Shown here piece by piece: positions 27,971 to 38,110 of a DNA stretch of 64,000 nt. Both the position numbers and the translations under genes were made by a program. The stretch is from assembly GCA_040754075.1 (NCBI GenBank), contig JBFMDH010000005.1:247011-311010 (forward strand), given 5' to 3'. Positions within the stretch are counted from its first letter, which is position 1, and the number at the start of each line of letters is the position of its first letter. The notes under the pieces were generated by a model. It saw only the letters and a program-made list of their open reading frames with translations, did not search any database and was not told where the DNA came from. The DNA comes from Acidobacteriota bacterium. Its GTDB lineage: Bacteria; Acidobacteriota; Blastocatellia; UBA7656.

Positions 27971-30900
27971 TTAGAACGCGAACTTCAAGCCAAATTGAAT
28001 GCGGCGCGGATCAAACGCGGCATTGAAACTGAGCGGTTGACCGGGTCCGCGCGTCTTATCGCCTTTAAGGTTGAAGGTTCCGCGATTGTAATCGGGCGAC
28101 GCCGGATTGTTACCGAGAATGTCATTGACGGCAGCAAAGTTCGTATGGTTGAACAGGTTGATGCCTTCGACAGTGAATTCAATTCGCGTCGGGTTGTCCT
28201 GCGCAAAATAGAAACTCTTGCTGAGGCGCGCATCGACGCGAGCGAAATTGGGTCCGATGCCGGAGTTTCTCGGCACATAGAATAAGCGGTCGTTGGTGAC
28301 GCGGGTATCGCCGTTAATGTCAACGCCGGTGTAAAGCGTAAACGGTATGCCCGAACGCAGAGAAACGACAGGGCTGAACGCGACATCGGCAAACAGATGT
28401 CCCATAACCGAATCGCCGCCGCGTTTATACGGCGTAACAAACACGCCGCTGAAAACGAAATTGTGGCGCACGTCATACGATGAAAGCCCGCGCTCTAAAT
28501 CAAGGCGTGAGGGGAAGGGACCATAGAATGCTGAGTTATAATCGGTCACATCATCAATCGCTTTTGAAAAGGTGTAACTGCTCTGGAATGAGAAATGGTC
28601 GCTGAAACGTTTCGTCAGTGACGCCGTCATGCCGTGATAAATCGAATTGCCGATTGAGGCATAAACGGTTTTTTGCGTGATGGTCGGGTCGCCGCCTCTT
28701 GCCGGGTCAATTACATAAAGCGGTCCGAATGCCGGATTGCGCCCGACAAGCCGTGGGTCGCCCGGCAACGCTTCGACATAGTTTCTCGCGTGCGGCACCT
28801 GCAAGTGGACGCCGTGATACACCTGATAAGCAAGTTCAAGCGCCATTGACGAGGTCAGCTTTCGTTGAATGGCGAAGTTCGCCTGAATCGAATAGGTGTT
28901 TTTGTAATTCGGGTCTAAATCAAAAATGACGCGACCGATACCTTTCGGCGCAGTGCTGATGCCGAGCGCCTGCAAATCGCTCGCCGACAGTGAGCCAAAG
29001 GGCAGTTTGCCGGCGGCGCGACCGGCAGCCCAGATTGCCGCAGGAGTTTGCGCAGCGGGAAATGCCGGGGTGCGGAAAACCTGATTGATGTAGCGCCCCG
29101 TATCATCAAGCAAGTTGGTCACATAGATGACCTGATAAGGAATCTGCGCATAGAAAACTCCCGCGCCGCCGCGAATCACTGTACTGCGGTCGCCCAGCAC
29201 ATCCCAGGAGAAACCAAGACGCGGTGAAAAATAGGTGTTGCCCTGGGCAGGCGCTGGCTCGCCTTCGTAATCAACGCGGAAGCCGTAATCAAGCGTGAAG
29301 CGTTGCGCGACTTTCCACGAATCCTGGGCAAACGCGCCAAAGTAATTGGCGCGGTCTTCCCAGACCGAATTACCAAAACCCTGTCGGTAAAGGAAGGGCA
29401 AATTGGCATTGAAGGATTGCAAACTGGTGAGCGCGGTTCCGGGTATCGAAGCGCCTGCGGTTGTCGCATTGCAACTGGCAAGCGGGATACCATTCAATTG
29501 ACAAATGCCGACAACGAAAGCCGTCTGGTCGGCTGGCGGTACGGCTAAGACCAGCGGATAAATCCCCGATGAGAAATTCCATTCACCGGCAAACCACAAT
29601 TGATTATCGACTTTGTAATTGACCGGACGGAATGACGCGCCAAACTTCATGGTGTGCGCGCCCTTAATCCACGAAACCGTATCTTCAAATTGATAGCGAT
29701 CCTGGAAAGTGTTAAACGGCGTGGTGAACGGGCGATTAAAATTGCCTACCCCGACAATCAACAAAGATGAAGTATTCGGCGTATGTGGAGTGGTGACGGC
29801 TGAATTTTTCGGCGAAAATTGTACCCGCGCAATGTTGACCACGCTTGAGCCGAAATTGTGCGTCCAGGTAAACAGCGCCGTGTAATCGCGCGCCGTCAAA
29901 TCGGTGGAATAGGAAGTGGATTCAAACGCATCGGTGGTCAACTGGTCATTGAAATTACGCGATAATGAAAACCGCCCGGTGATGATGTCGTTTTGGGTCG
30001 CCTGGTAATCCACCCGCGTATTCCACGAATTCAAGCGGTATGCCGCGTTAAACGCGCCGTTATTGGCAGAGAGCAGATTGACGGTCGCCGGATAGTTTGC
30101 CGCAGTAGTTCGCAATGAATTTGCGAGATTGCCGCCGATGCGCGCCAAGTTGGCATTTCCCGAACTCTGCATCCTTGAAATCAGCGTTGATTGCGCTGCT
30201 GTCGCATTCAGCAAAGGGTTGGCAAGAAAGTTGCGAAAACGCGGCAAATCCAATTTCTGCCGTTCGTAGTTGGTAAAAAAGAACAGCTTGTTTTTGATCA
30301 TCGGACCGCCGAAGGTAAACCCTGGATAGACCTGTTGTTGAAAAGCTTTTTTAGAACTGATGTCAAAAAATTCGCGCGCCGAAGTTTTATTCGAGCGATA
30401 AAAAATATAGGCGCTGCCGTGAAATTCGTTGCTGCCGCCTTTGGTCACGACGTTGACTGCGGTTCCCGAGGTGAAGCCGAATTCCGCCGCAAACGAATTG
30501 CGGTTGACCTGAAATTCCTGAACCGCTTCGGGGCTGATGGCATAACGCAATTGCCCTGAGCCATATTCGTTTTCACCGCCATCAACGGTAATCAGGTTGT
30601 TGCGTCCGCTGCTGCCGCCAATCGAAAAACCCGAAGTGCCGAAGTTAAATCGCGCGCCACCTTGCACGCGCGGCGCATCGGAACTCGAAACCCCCGGCAA
30701 AGTGAACACATAGTTGGTAAAGCCGCGTCCGATGTTCGGCAGATTTTCAATCTGGCGGTTTTCAATGGTATTCGCCTGTTGGGTGCGCTCGACTTCAACG
30801 ACCGGCGCTTCGGTATTGATTTCGACAATGTTACTGACCGCGCCGATGCGCATTTGGGCATCGTAAACCGCTGTCTGCCCGATGCTCAGAACGAGTTTGT

Positions 30901-31186
30901 TTACCAGAGTGGTTTCAAACCCCTGAGCTTCAATGCGCAATTGATATTCGCCCGGTTGTAGCGATTGAATTTGATATTCACCGCTTTCATTGGTTTGCGC
31001 CGTTCGCGTTGTACCGCGCTCAACGCTTTTGATGGTTATCGTTGCACCGGCAATGACAGCGCCATTTTGGTCTGTCACCGCACCTTTCAACGTCGCGGTG
31101 CTGACATCAGCCTGACCAAAGACCGTTAGGGTTTGCAGGCTGAGCAAAACCGACACGCACAGAATATTGAGAACTTTTTTAATCAT
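27971..31186 (-). CDS. TonB-dependent receptor with N-terminal CarboxypepD_reg-like domain (Oar-type)
   Basis: 1071 aa from ATG 31186 with GGAGG 6 bases upstream; the longer frame to 31258 adds no signal. A signal peptide ends near VFGQ. An ~85-residue beta-sandwich follows ('TLKGAVTDQNGAVIAGATIT'), then the plug domain and a 22-strand barrel ending in Phe (IQFGLKFAF). This Oar-like architecture is abundant in Acidobacteriota and imports large or unknown ligands. It opens the co-directional block with a strong promoter about 250 bases upstream. Confidence 0.95.
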   Translation of the reverse strand: MIKKVLNILCVSVLLSLQTLTVFGQADVSTATLKGAVTDQNGAVIAGATITIKSVERGTTRTAQTNESGEYQIQSLQPGEYQLRIEAQGFETTLVNKLVLSIGQTAVYDAQMRIGAVSNIVEINTEAPVVEVERTQQANTIENRQIENLPNIGRGFTNYVFTLPGVSSSDAPRVQGGARFNFGTSGFSIGGSSGRNNLITVDGGENEYGSGQLRYAISPEAVQEFQVNRNSFAAEFGFTSGTAVNVVTKGGSNEFHGSAYIFYRSNKTSAREFFDISSKKAFQQQVYPGFTFGGPMIKNKLFFFTNYERQKLDLPRFRNFLANPLLNATAAQSTLISRMQSSGNANLARIGGNLANSLRTTAANYPATVNLLSANNGAFNAAYRLNSWNTRVDYQATQNDIITGRFSLSRNFNDQLTTDAFESTSYSTDLTARDYTALFTWTHNFGSSVVNIARVQFSPKNSAVTTPHTPNTSSLLIVGVGNFNRPFTTPFNTFQDRYQFEDTVSWIKGAHTMKFGASFRPVNYKVDNQLWFAGEWNFSSGIYPLVLAVPPADQTAFVVGICQLNGIPLASCNATTAGASIPGTALTSLQSFNANLPFLYRQGFGNSVWEDRANYFGAFAQDSWKVAQRFTLDYGFRVDYEGEPAPAQGNTYFSPRLGFSWDVLGDRSTVIRGGAGVFYAQIPYQVIYVTNLLDDTGRYINQVFRTPAFPAAQTPAAIWAAGRAAGKLPFGSLSASDLQALGISTAPKGIGRVIFDLDPNYKNTYSIQANFAIQRKLTSSMALELAYQVYHGVHLQVPHARNYVEALPGDPRLVGRNPAFGPLYVIDPARGGDPTITQKTVYASIGNSIYHGMTASLTKRFSDHFSFQSSYTFSKAIDDVTDYNSAFYGPFPSRLDLERGLSSYDVRHNFVFSGVFVTPYKRGGDSVMGHLFADVAFSPVVSLRSGIPFTLYTGVDINGDTRVTNDRLFYVPRNSGIGPNFARVDARLSKSFYFAQDNPTRIEFTVEGINLFNHTNFAAVNDILGNNPASPDYNRGTFNLKGDKTRGPGQPLSFNAAFDPRRIQFGLKFAF

Positions 31187-31566
31187 AACAATCCTCCGGT
31201 AGCGGTTACGTGGAACAGGTTTAAGAGCAAGGCGGCACAGGAAAACGCCACGCTGCAATTAAATGAATTGATAACTATGGAACCCGAAATCTATATGGAT
31301 GTGCCTGAAAACCCCTCCGTGTGATGAGTCCACCGGAAAGGTACAAGTCGCCAGTTGAACTTTCCTGACGTCTGCACACCGTCACAACACCACAGAGTTC
31401 GTATCAATCGTTGTTGTTGTTTTATTAGAGAGCTAACAAATACGGAAATTTTATATACCGCGCCTTTTTGTTACGTCAATGTAAACCGATTTATTTTACC
31501 CGTCGCTATGGGCTACGACGTGAAGCGGAATTTCAGTTTCGTAAAAAAGCGCGGTTGAGGAAATTT
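31187..31566. other. Intergenic region upstream of the TonB receptor
   Basis: 380 bases. It holds the receptor promoter at 31452-31479 and a ~250-base leader. No ORF was recognised. Confidence 0.5.
31452..31479 (-). promoter_or_regulatory. Sigma70-type promoter for the TonB receptor
   Basis: On the minus strand TTGACG (31479-31474), a 16-base spacer and TATATA (31457-31452); TATAAA two bases later gives an 18-base spacer. A long leader runs to the ATG at 31186. Confidence 0.6.
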
Positions 31567-32913
31567 TTATTTCAGTTTGCCAAGCAGTTGATAAATCCAG
31601 ATGAGCGCCGTGTTCATCAACTGTTCACCTGCGCCAATGGCAACCGGCGACACTCCCTGATCCGCGCCGTAACCGCCTTCGGCGATGGCTTCGACGGTGG
31701 GGAAATATTGATGATAGCCATTGGCATAACCGAAAAAGAAAAGTTGTTTCACCCGGGCGCGTTCTTTCAAACGAATCGCGTGATTAGAAAAAAATTCGCC
31801 CGACGCGCCAACCAGGGCAATCTCGCCATTGAGCAGCGCCACCGTGAGTCGCGGGCGCACCCCTTGTTCATATTCATCAACGAATGCCGGAATCAGTTCG
31901 GGGAAAAAAGCTTTTTCATAAGCCGCGCGCACAAAAGGATTTTTTAAATCAACGCGCGGCGCAAACGTAAAGCGGTCTTCTTTGACTTCGAGTGAAGGTT
32001 TGGCAACCGTCTCGGTTTTAAGCGACGAAGCAAGCTTAATCACTTCGCCAGCCAGAGCCTGACCAAATGCCTGATAGCCTTTATTCGCGCCTTCGTTGAC
32101 CGATTGATCGCCCGCCGCCCCCTGCATAAACACCGTCGTTGTACCTAATTGTTTATCAACCGCAGCTTTCATCTGTCCGACATAATCGGCGGAAAATTTC
32201 AAAGTGAGCGCCGGGATGGTCGTCGGATGCGCGGTGAAATTAACCACCACGGCAAGCGGCTTGCCGCTCTCGTCATCAAAACGCATCACGCTTAAATCTT
32301 TGTCGCTCGGCTTGGGCTCAATTTTGGTGTGACGATTGCGATTAAAGCCTTCGAGTTTCACTGCGCCGGTTGCCATCTTCGCCGGTTGCAATTTGCTATT
32401 CGCTTCAAAAATCGCCGCGCAGATACCCTCTTCCATCTGCTTGTAGTAACGAATCGCCGCATCGAATTTGCCTTTGCCTTTGCCCGGCTCGTCTTTGAGT
32501 TCAAGCACCGGCGTGTGATGCGAATGCGAACCGGCGATGAATGAATATTCGATACCGGCTTCGGCTTTGATACGCTGGCGAATGTTTTGCAGCGAGGCTT
32601 CGGCGGGCGCGCGACCTAAATCGAGACCGACGATGGCTAATTTTTTAGCGCCTGCCTGAATAACAATCGCCACGGCATAGAGCGGGTCGAGTGTGCCTTG
32701 CGACAACATATCGTGACGCGCCCCGTAACCCCACATCGGCACAGGCTCACGCGGGGTGATGTCGCGACGACCGACGCCGACTTTGAAAACCGCGGCATCC
32801 GCAGCCTTCGTTTGCGCGAAAGCGGCTTCGGTATTCGCAACGAAGATGAGAGAAAAAATGAAATGAATGATGATCAAAGCAACGAGTGTTTTTTGATAGA
32901 GATAGGTTTTCAT
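31567..32913 (-). CDS. Neutral/alkaline ceramidase-like exported protein
   Basis: 448 aa with signal peptide. The N-terminal 'KVGVGRRDITPREPVPMWGY' and the metal-binding 'GSHSHHTP' and 'VNFTAHPTTI' match the neutral/non-lysosomal ceramidase N-terminal domain. The full family is longer (about 650 aa); the C-terminal Ig-like domain seems absent. It may hydrolyse ceramide or another amide in the periplasm; substrate is unproven. Confidence 0.8.
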   Translation of the reverse strand: MKTYLYQKTLVALIIIHFIFSLIFVANTEAAFAQTKAADAAVFKVGVGRRDITPREPVPMWGYGARHDMLSQGTLDPLYAVAIVIQAGAKKLAIVGLDLGRAPAEASLQNIRQRIKAEAGIEYSFIAGSHSHHTPVLELKDEPGKGKGKFDAAIRYYKQMEEGICAAIFEANSKLQPAKMATGAVKLEGFNRNRHTKIEPKPSDKDLSVMRFDDESGKPLAVVVNFTAHPTTIPALTLKFSADYVGQMKAAVDKQLGTTTVFMQGAAGDQSVNEGANKGYQAFGQALAGEVIKLASSLKTETVAKPSLEVKEDRFTFAPRVDLKNPFVRAAYEKAFFPELIPAFVDEYEQGVRPRLTVALLNGEIALVGASGEFFSNHAIRLKERARVKQLFFFGYANGYHQYFPTVEAIAEGGYGADQGVSPVAIGAGEQLMNTALIWIYQLLGKLK

Positions 32914-33086
32914 AATTTATGTTTAAGCCGGTTATGCCGGTCGAATTAATCAACACGGATTGCATTGTCTTGAGCATGCGCCTGAAAGGAAAAAAGGGTT
33001 GCAACGGCAAACCAACCAATTGCAACCATCACGGGTGAGCGCGAACGTCTGAATGTCATCGGTTGTCCTCTGAATGAAAAGAATGT

Positions 33087-33923
33087 TTAAACCGCCGGTA
33101 CGGCAAGAAGCGGACATTGCGAACCGCGCAACACCCGTTCGGTGGTGCTGCCGCGTAAAGCATCGAGAAAACCTTTGTGACCTTCGGTTGCCATGACAAG
33201 CAAATCCGCATAGGCAAATTCTTCTTCGTCGAGAATGGTTTCCACCGCGTCGCCTTCCTTAATAATTTCCTGAACCTGCCAACCGGTTTGCAAAGGCACT
33301 GCGACATTCGGGCAGGTTGCTTTGCTGCCGACGTGCAGCAATTGAAAATTGACCTTTGGACAATCAAGGATTCGCGCCAAAGCGACGGCGGCGTCAATGG
33401 CTCGTTGCGGATGCGGCTTGCGGTCAATCGGAATCAAAATATTTTCGAGGCTTACCGCGCCGGTCTCAACCGATACAAACCCAACTGCGCGACGCGGCAC
33501 AAACAAAGTGGCGACGTGCGACTCGCGCCCTACGGGTTCGGCAATCGCTTCGTGCGTCCAGCGCGACAATCCTTGCCGTTGGTGGGTCGAAAGCACAATC
33601 AATTCGTTTTTATGGGTCTCCAGATAATGCAAAATCGGATGCACGGGCGCGGAACCTTTGGCTTCGATTTTTTTTACCTGCACCCCGCTATCCAAAACCG
33701 CTTGAGGCGTACTGCCCTGCGGGATAACGCCCCAACGTTCAAGAAGATTGCGAACGTGGGGAAACTCTTCCCAACCGGCATCTTCATCAAAGGTGTCCAA
33801 ATGAAAGATGGTGAGCAGCGATTTCGCTTGATGCGCGATTTTCAGCGCGTGGGCGAACGCCGCTTCATCACCTCTGGTCAAATCGGTCGGATGAAAAATT
33901 TTCTGGTAATTGAAATCGCTCAT
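33087..33923 (-). CDS. Tandem universal stress protein (two UspA domains)
   Basis: 278 aa from ATG 33923; the frame opens at a TTG (33956) that overlaps the preceding stop. Two UspA domains: 'KIFHPTDLTRGDEAAFAHAL' at the N-terminus, then 'NILIPIDRKPHPQRAIDAAV'. The second has 'ADLLVMATEGHKGFLD' before the G-rich nucleotide loop region. It is likely cytoplasmic and stress-related. It is 29 bases from the upstream gene, probably co-transcribed. Confidence 0.88.
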   Translation of the reverse strand: MSDFNYQKIFHPTDLTRGDEAAFAHALKIAHQAKSLLTIFHLDTFDEDAGWEEFPHVRNLLERWGVIPQGSTPQAVLDSGVQVKKIEAKGSAPVHPILHYLETHKNELIVLSTHQRQGLSRWTHEAIAEPVGRESHVATLFVPRRAVGFVSVETGAVSLENILIPIDRKPHPQRAIDAAVALARILDCPKVNFQLLHVGSKATCPNVAVPLQTGWQVQEIIKEGDAVETILDEEEFAYADLLVMATEGHKGFLDALRGSTTERVLRGSQCPLLAVPAV

Positions 33924-33952
33924 CTTAGCTTCAGACTCAACTGTTGAACCTT

Positions 33953-34582
33953 TCAAAATTCGTCGTCTTCATCTTCGGGTTGTATGTCTTGCGAAATCAA
34001 ATCGCGCCAAGTATCTAAAATGGCTGGTCCGACGTTTAAGGCTTTTAATCGCTCGCCGACTTCACCGGTTTCGCTCTTTAATTCAGGAAAGGTCAAAAGT
34101 AACATCGCCAAATCGCGCCAATCGGTTCCGGCTTTCGGTTTACCGCGCCGCTCCGTATAAGCAATCACTTTGCTGGCAATCAAATCCGCCGGAGAAATCA
34201 CCAACACATTTTCTATGCGATTGGTTGCCGGTAACGTTTCGACAGGGCGAAGGTCAACTAAATGGCGATTGCCGGATTTCTGCACTTGATACAACCGATA
34301 ACCACGCCCTTCGCCAATCTCGCGCACCCGCACGGCAATGTGAAATTCGTTGTTGAGATGTTCGCGCAATTCTTCCGCCAGTTCCGCAGCCCGCGTCGAA
34401 AGTAAATCTATATCTTGCGTCATTCGCGGTTCATTAACATAGGCATTGACTGCCTGGGCGCCAAACACGACAACGTCATTGCGCCCGCGCAAAAATTCCA
34501 GCACAGCCTGATGAATATTTGCTAAAGGCAAGGGTTCTTGCATCACAAATTCCCGAAATGTCAAAGCGCCCGCATTAAACAT
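33953..34582 (-). CDS. Nucleotidyltransferase-like protein (AbiEii-type fold)
   Basis: 209 aa from ATG 34582, preceded by AGAGGTG; ATG 34543 is an alternative. 'FGAQAVNAYVNEPRMTQDID' resembles the G-S/A-x-A...D-x-D core of nucleotidyltransferase-fold proteins, which in AbiEii modify tRNA. No antitoxin partner is seen. It may act as a toxin or be a solitary housekeeping relative. Confidence 0.72.
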   Translation of the reverse strand: MFNAGALTFREFVMQEPLPLANIHQAVLEFLRGRNDVVVFGAQAVNAYVNEPRMTQDIDLLSTRAAELAEELREHLNNEFHIAVRVREIGEGRGYRLYQVQKSGNRHLVDLRPVETLPATNRIENVLVISPADLIASKVIAYTERRGKPKAGTDWRDLAMLLLTFPELKSETGEVGERLKALNVGPAILDTWRDLISQDIQPEDEDDEF

Positions 34583-34679
34583 GATTCACACCTCTGCATC
34601 ATCTTAATCCATTCCTGCTCTTTTTTGTATTTGCTTCTCGTTAAGCAATGCGGTGCAGAGTTATGGACGGTTGAGTATA

Positions 34680-34732
34680 AGATTGTTGGTAGCTGCAATT
34701 GCCATTTGCACAATTGCAACTACCAACAATCT
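34680..34732. terminator. 22-bp inverted repeat downstream of the CocE-type gene
   Basis: Arms at 34680-34701 and 34711-34732 pair with one mismatch around a 9-base loop. No T run; probably a strong 3'-end hairpin. Confidence 0.55.
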
Positions 34733-34781
34733 TTAAAAATTCATCCTCCATTTTGGTTTCCAAACTTTAGTAGGAATATCT

Positions 34782-36497
34782 TTATTTGTTCTTGCCAACG
34801 TTCTTGCCGTTTTTCGATTGCGCAAGGTCTTTGCCATTCAATGGCACAACCGGCAATAGCGCGCGCGACGGATACGATTTGCTGAAATGCACGGTATTCA
34901 TTGCCACGCGGGTTTCACTATCGGCGCGCAAAGGTTTTCCGGTATTCGGATTGGGATCAAAACGCTGATCGTTTGAACTGGTGATGTGAATGGCAATGCG
35001 ATGCCCTTTGTTGAAAATCAAACTGGTATTCCACAAATCAATGGTCAGTTTATAAACTTCGCCTTTTTTCATCATCACTTCTTTGGCGAAGCCTTCGCGA
35101 AAACGCGCGCGAATCGCCGAATCCAGAACCAGGCGTTCGGTGCCGTCCGGGTAAACGTCTACGAGCTTCGCCATAAAATCGGTATCGGGTGAGTCTGATT
35201 CAACAAAGAGTTCAACCGTAACTTTGCCTGTGACTTCGACCGGCTCGCTTAATATCGCGGTTTGAAATTTCAAGACATCTTTGCGACTACCGATGGCGCG
35301 TTGATCCATCGGCCCTTTTTTCAAAAACAGGTTGCCGCCACCAATCGTCGGCACAGGGTTTTTCGGGTCATAAGCGTAAGTCGCGACGGCTTTCGCTTCT
35401 TTGGGTCGCGTGGTGTCGAGTGCGCCACCGGCGCTTAAAAAGTACGGGGTGATTTTTGCGGGCGGAGGCCAGCTTGCTGCCGTGCGCCATTCATTGCCCG
35501 GCGCGTTCGGGTCTGTGACATCGCCCATCACATAATACTTGACCGGCGGCTCGCTCATAATGCCGTTATTATTGCCTTTCAGCCAGTAATCGAACCAGCG
35601 CACCGCAAGTTCGGTTGAGAGATTGCCGCCAAACGCGCCGACGCCGGAATTCGCGGGATATTTCACCTCTTCAACCGCGCCGTGCGCCCACGGTCCCATA
35701 ATCAATTTCTGATTTCCGGCAGCGCCTTTTGCGCCCTGTTTTTGCAGACCTGCGAAATTCTGAATGTTGCCTTCGGAAAAAATATCGTACCAGCCGCCAT
35801 AGTTGTACATCGGGATATGAATCTTGTTCCAATGTTTCGACATTTCATTCGAGTCATACGCGCCATCATAGACCGCGTGACGGAAAGTTTCCTGCAACAC
35901 ATCATCCGCGCCCTGACGTTTAAGCCACAGTTCATTCAATTCTCTGCGAAACACCCCGCCCATAAACGCCGATTGATGATAGATGCTCGAACGCGCCACC
36001 ATCACGAAAGCGGCTGTCAGATGCGGTGGATTTTCCATTGCCGCAAGATTCGAGGTGATGCCCATTGCCGACGCGCCATACATTCCTACTTTGCCGGTTG
36101 ACCAGTTTTGTTTGGCGCACCATTCGACGGTGTCGAAACCATCTTGCGGGTCATCAACGAAGGGACGATACGCGCCTTCGCTTTTGCCTTTGCCGCGACA
36201 ATCCTGCACCACGAAGGCAAATCCGTTTTTCACCCAGGCACCCGCAGAAGTCGCGCCGGTCGCATCTTTCCCGTAAGGCGTGCGCATCAAGACCACAGGG
36301 AACGGTCCCGCGCTTTCGGGCAAATAGACATTGGTGGCAAGTTTGACGCCATCGCGCATCGCCACCATGACTTCGGATTTTTTGATGGAGACCGGTGCGG
36401 TCGCCGGCGCAGTCGCTGTCTGTTGTGAAGGCACAGCTAAAAACGCGCCGAAACAGAAAATGAGCAGAAATGAAAACGCTAACTGAAATCTCTTCAT
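34782..36497 (-). CDS. CocE/NonD family hydrolase (S15-type), exported
   Basis: 571 aa with a signal peptide (about 1-22). The alpha/beta hydrolase core has the nucleophile elbow G-x-S-x-x-G with Ser143 (GMYGASAMG) and 'VVQDCRGKGKSEGAY'. The C-terminal jelly-roll typical of the family begins near 'VTGKVTVELFVESDSPDTDF'. Members include X-Pro dipeptidyl peptidases, cocaine esterase and glutaryl-7-ACA acylase. Substrate unknown. Confidence 0.92.
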   Translation of the reverse strand: MKRFQLAFSFLLIFCFGAFLAVPSQQTATAPATAPVSIKKSEVMVAMRDGVKLATNVYLPESAGPFPVVLMRTPYGKDATGATSAGAWVKNGFAFVVQDCRGKGKSEGAYRPFVDDPQDGFDTVEWCAKQNWSTGKVGMYGASAMGITSNLAAMENPPHLTAAFVMVARSSIYHQSAFMGGVFRRELNELWLKRQGADDVLQETFRHAVYDGAYDSNEMSKHWNKIHIPMYNYGGWYDIFSEGNIQNFAGLQKQGAKGAAGNQKLIMGPWAHGAVEEVKYPANSGVGAFGGNLSTELAVRWFDYWLKGNNNGIMSEPPVKYYVMGDVTDPNAPGNEWRTAASWPPPAKITPYFLSAGGALDTTRPKEAKAVATYAYDPKNPVPTIGGGNLFLKKGPMDQRAIGSRKDVLKFQTAILSEPVEVTGKVTVELFVESDSPDTDFMAKLVDVYPDGTERLVLDSAIRARFREGFAKEVMMKKGEVYKLTIDLWNTSLIFNKGHRIAIHITSSNDQRFDPNPNTGKPLRADSETRVAMNTVHFSKSYPSRALLPVVPLNGKDLAQSKNGKNVGKNK

Positions 36498-36524
36498 GGC
36501 TAATTTCCTTTCAAGGTGAACTTC

Positions 36525-36977
36525 TTATTTCCAAAACCCCTGGTGAACCGGCAAAGCTTCGTCGGTCAAAAAAGGTCCCGCGACTTCTACCTCGTCGACG
36601 GCGCTTGCAAAAACTTCGCGGCAAGACATTCTCAAGCGTTCGCCCGCCTGCTTTGCCAACTCGTCGCTTGCCAGCGCGTAAACCACGCGACGAATGCCCG
36701 CCCAGTAAATCGCTCCGGCGCACATCGCGCACGGTTCGGTACTGGTGTAAAGCGTGGCGTTTGAACGCTCGGCTTCCGAAAGCTGACGAATCGCTTTTTG
36801 CACGAGATTGGTTTCGGCGTGACCGGTCGGATTGCTTTCGCTACTGACGGTATTTTCAGCGGTCAACACCACTGCATCGCCAATCACCAACAGCGAGCCG
36901 AACGGATGATTGCCCTTCGCCCGCGCCTGCCTTGCGAGTTCAATTGCTTGTCGAATAAATCGCTCTTTAACCTGCAT
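36525..36977 (-). CDS. Nucleoside/nucleobase deaminase (CDA fold)
   Basis: 150 aa. Zinc and catalytic residues are intact: His53, Glu55 (HAETN) and Cys83, Cys86 (PCAMC). This fits guanine deaminase- or tRNA-adenosine-deaminase-type enzymes of the CMP/dCMP family. It precedes the CocE-type gene, but the two starts are independent. Cytoplasmic. Confidence 0.9.
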   Translation of the reverse strand: MQVKERFIRQAIELARQARAKGNHPFGSLLVIGDAVVLTAENTVSSESNPTGHAETNLVQKAIRQLSEAERSNATLYTSTEPCAMCAGAIYWAGIRRVVYALASDELAKQAGERLRMSCREVFASAVDEVEVAGPFLTDEALPVHQGFWK

Positions 36978-37004
36978 AAAAGATTAGTCCCAACACGTTT
37001 TTAA

Positions 37005-37931
37005 TTATTCCTTGCGCGCCTGGCCTTCGACGAGTTCGATGAGAATTTTATCGGGACCTTCAACAAAAGCGTGCTTCAACTTCGTCGTTTTATCAATGCT
37101 GATGCCTTCGACGATTTTCACGCCGTCTTTTTTCAGGCGTTCGACAACTTCCGCGAGGTTATCGAAACTGAATGCCACGTGGTCAATCACCCGCCCTTTG
37201 GTCGGCGCAAGTGTTTTCTGACCGGGCTTCCAGTATTTCGCGTAAAACTTTTGCGTGAATTGCACCGGAAAAATAATCACGTTGACGTTATCAACCATAA
37301 ACGAAGCCGAGGGACCGACCTGCCACTCTCTGTAAAAGCGCGGCTCACGCGAAGGCGGCGTGGTCGAGCGGCGTTTGATGCCAAGGTATTTCATGTACCA
37401 TTCGCCCGCCGCGACCGGGTCTTCGCTAAACAGGTGCAGATGCCCGAAATGGTGATGCGGCGCGGTGTTGAGTTCGATCAACGCATGGTCGGGACCTTCG
37501 ACATAGGCGTAATAAAAGTTGGGAAAGCGCGCCAGGTCGCTGATGTCGGTTAGCGGTTCAAAAAATTTCGTGCCGCTGTCGAGTTGTTTTTGATAAGTTG
37601 CTCGCATGTCTTCCGCGCCCCAGCCCATATGCCAGATTGACGATACCGGTTCCCAGGCGGGCGGCTTGCTGACTTTGTTAAACAACAGCCAGGATTTCTG
37701 CGCCCACACCGCATCGCGCCCTGCAAATTTGGCTTTTTCGCAATCGAATTTCGACGGGTAAAATTCAACGTTTGCCGCCGGGTCTGTGACATTCAAATGC
37801 AAATGATGAAAATGTCCGACGGGCGCGGGCGGCGCGTTCTGAGCCGTCGAATCGAAACTGCAAAGCGATAACATTCCGATGAGCAGCGCAACACAGAGGG
37901 CTTTGCCGCGCAGGTTATCAAGCTGTGACAT
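37005..37931 (-). CDS. Exported protein with two VOC (glyoxalase-like) domains
   Basis: 308 aa. ATG 37931 has GAGGAA upstream. A signal peptide (about 1-30) precedes two VOC modules: 'HFHHLHLNVTDPAANVEFY' and 'HHHFGHLHLFSEDPVAAGEWY', each with a metal-binding His/Glu set. VOC proteins are normally cytoplasmic; this one is exported. It may isomerise or degrade an aromatic or sugar-like substrate. Neighbouring exported enzymes suggest periplasmic catabolism. Confidence 0.85.
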   Translation of the reverse strand: MSQLDNLRGKALCVALLIGMLSLCSFDSTAQNAPPAPVGHFHHLHLNVTDPAANVEFYPSKFDCEKAKFAGRDAVWAQKSWLLFNKVSKPPAWEPVSSIWHMGWGAEDMRATYQKQLDSGTKFFEPLTDISDLARFPNFYYAYVEGPDHALIELNTAPHHHFGHLHLFSEDPVAAGEWYMKYLGIKRRSTTPPSREPRFYREWQVGPSASFMVDNVNVIIFPVQFTQKFYAKYWKPGQKTLAPTKGRVIDHVAFSFDNLAEVVERLKKDGVKIVEGISIDKTTKLKHAFVEGPDKILIELVEGQARKE

Positions 37932-37997
37932 AAATCGTTCCTCGTATCGATTGAAAATTTTTGGGTAAGCTTACGCCTGCTCTACTCGTTTACTTTT

Positions 37998-38033
37998 AAG
38001 TTGAGCAAGCGGTCTTTGATCGCGACTCAACTT
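37998..38033. repeat. REP-like palindrome, third copy
   Basis: The GTTGAGCAAGCGGTC unit with one change, and outer arms AAGTTGAG/CTCAACTT giving a long hairpin. Confidence 0.75.
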
Positions 38034-38110
38034 CAGCATGGGTTTTGCAACCTGCTTCTTCATTACTCAAAACGCCACTAAATTGAATTGCTTAAAGTCG
38101 CAAATTCAAA

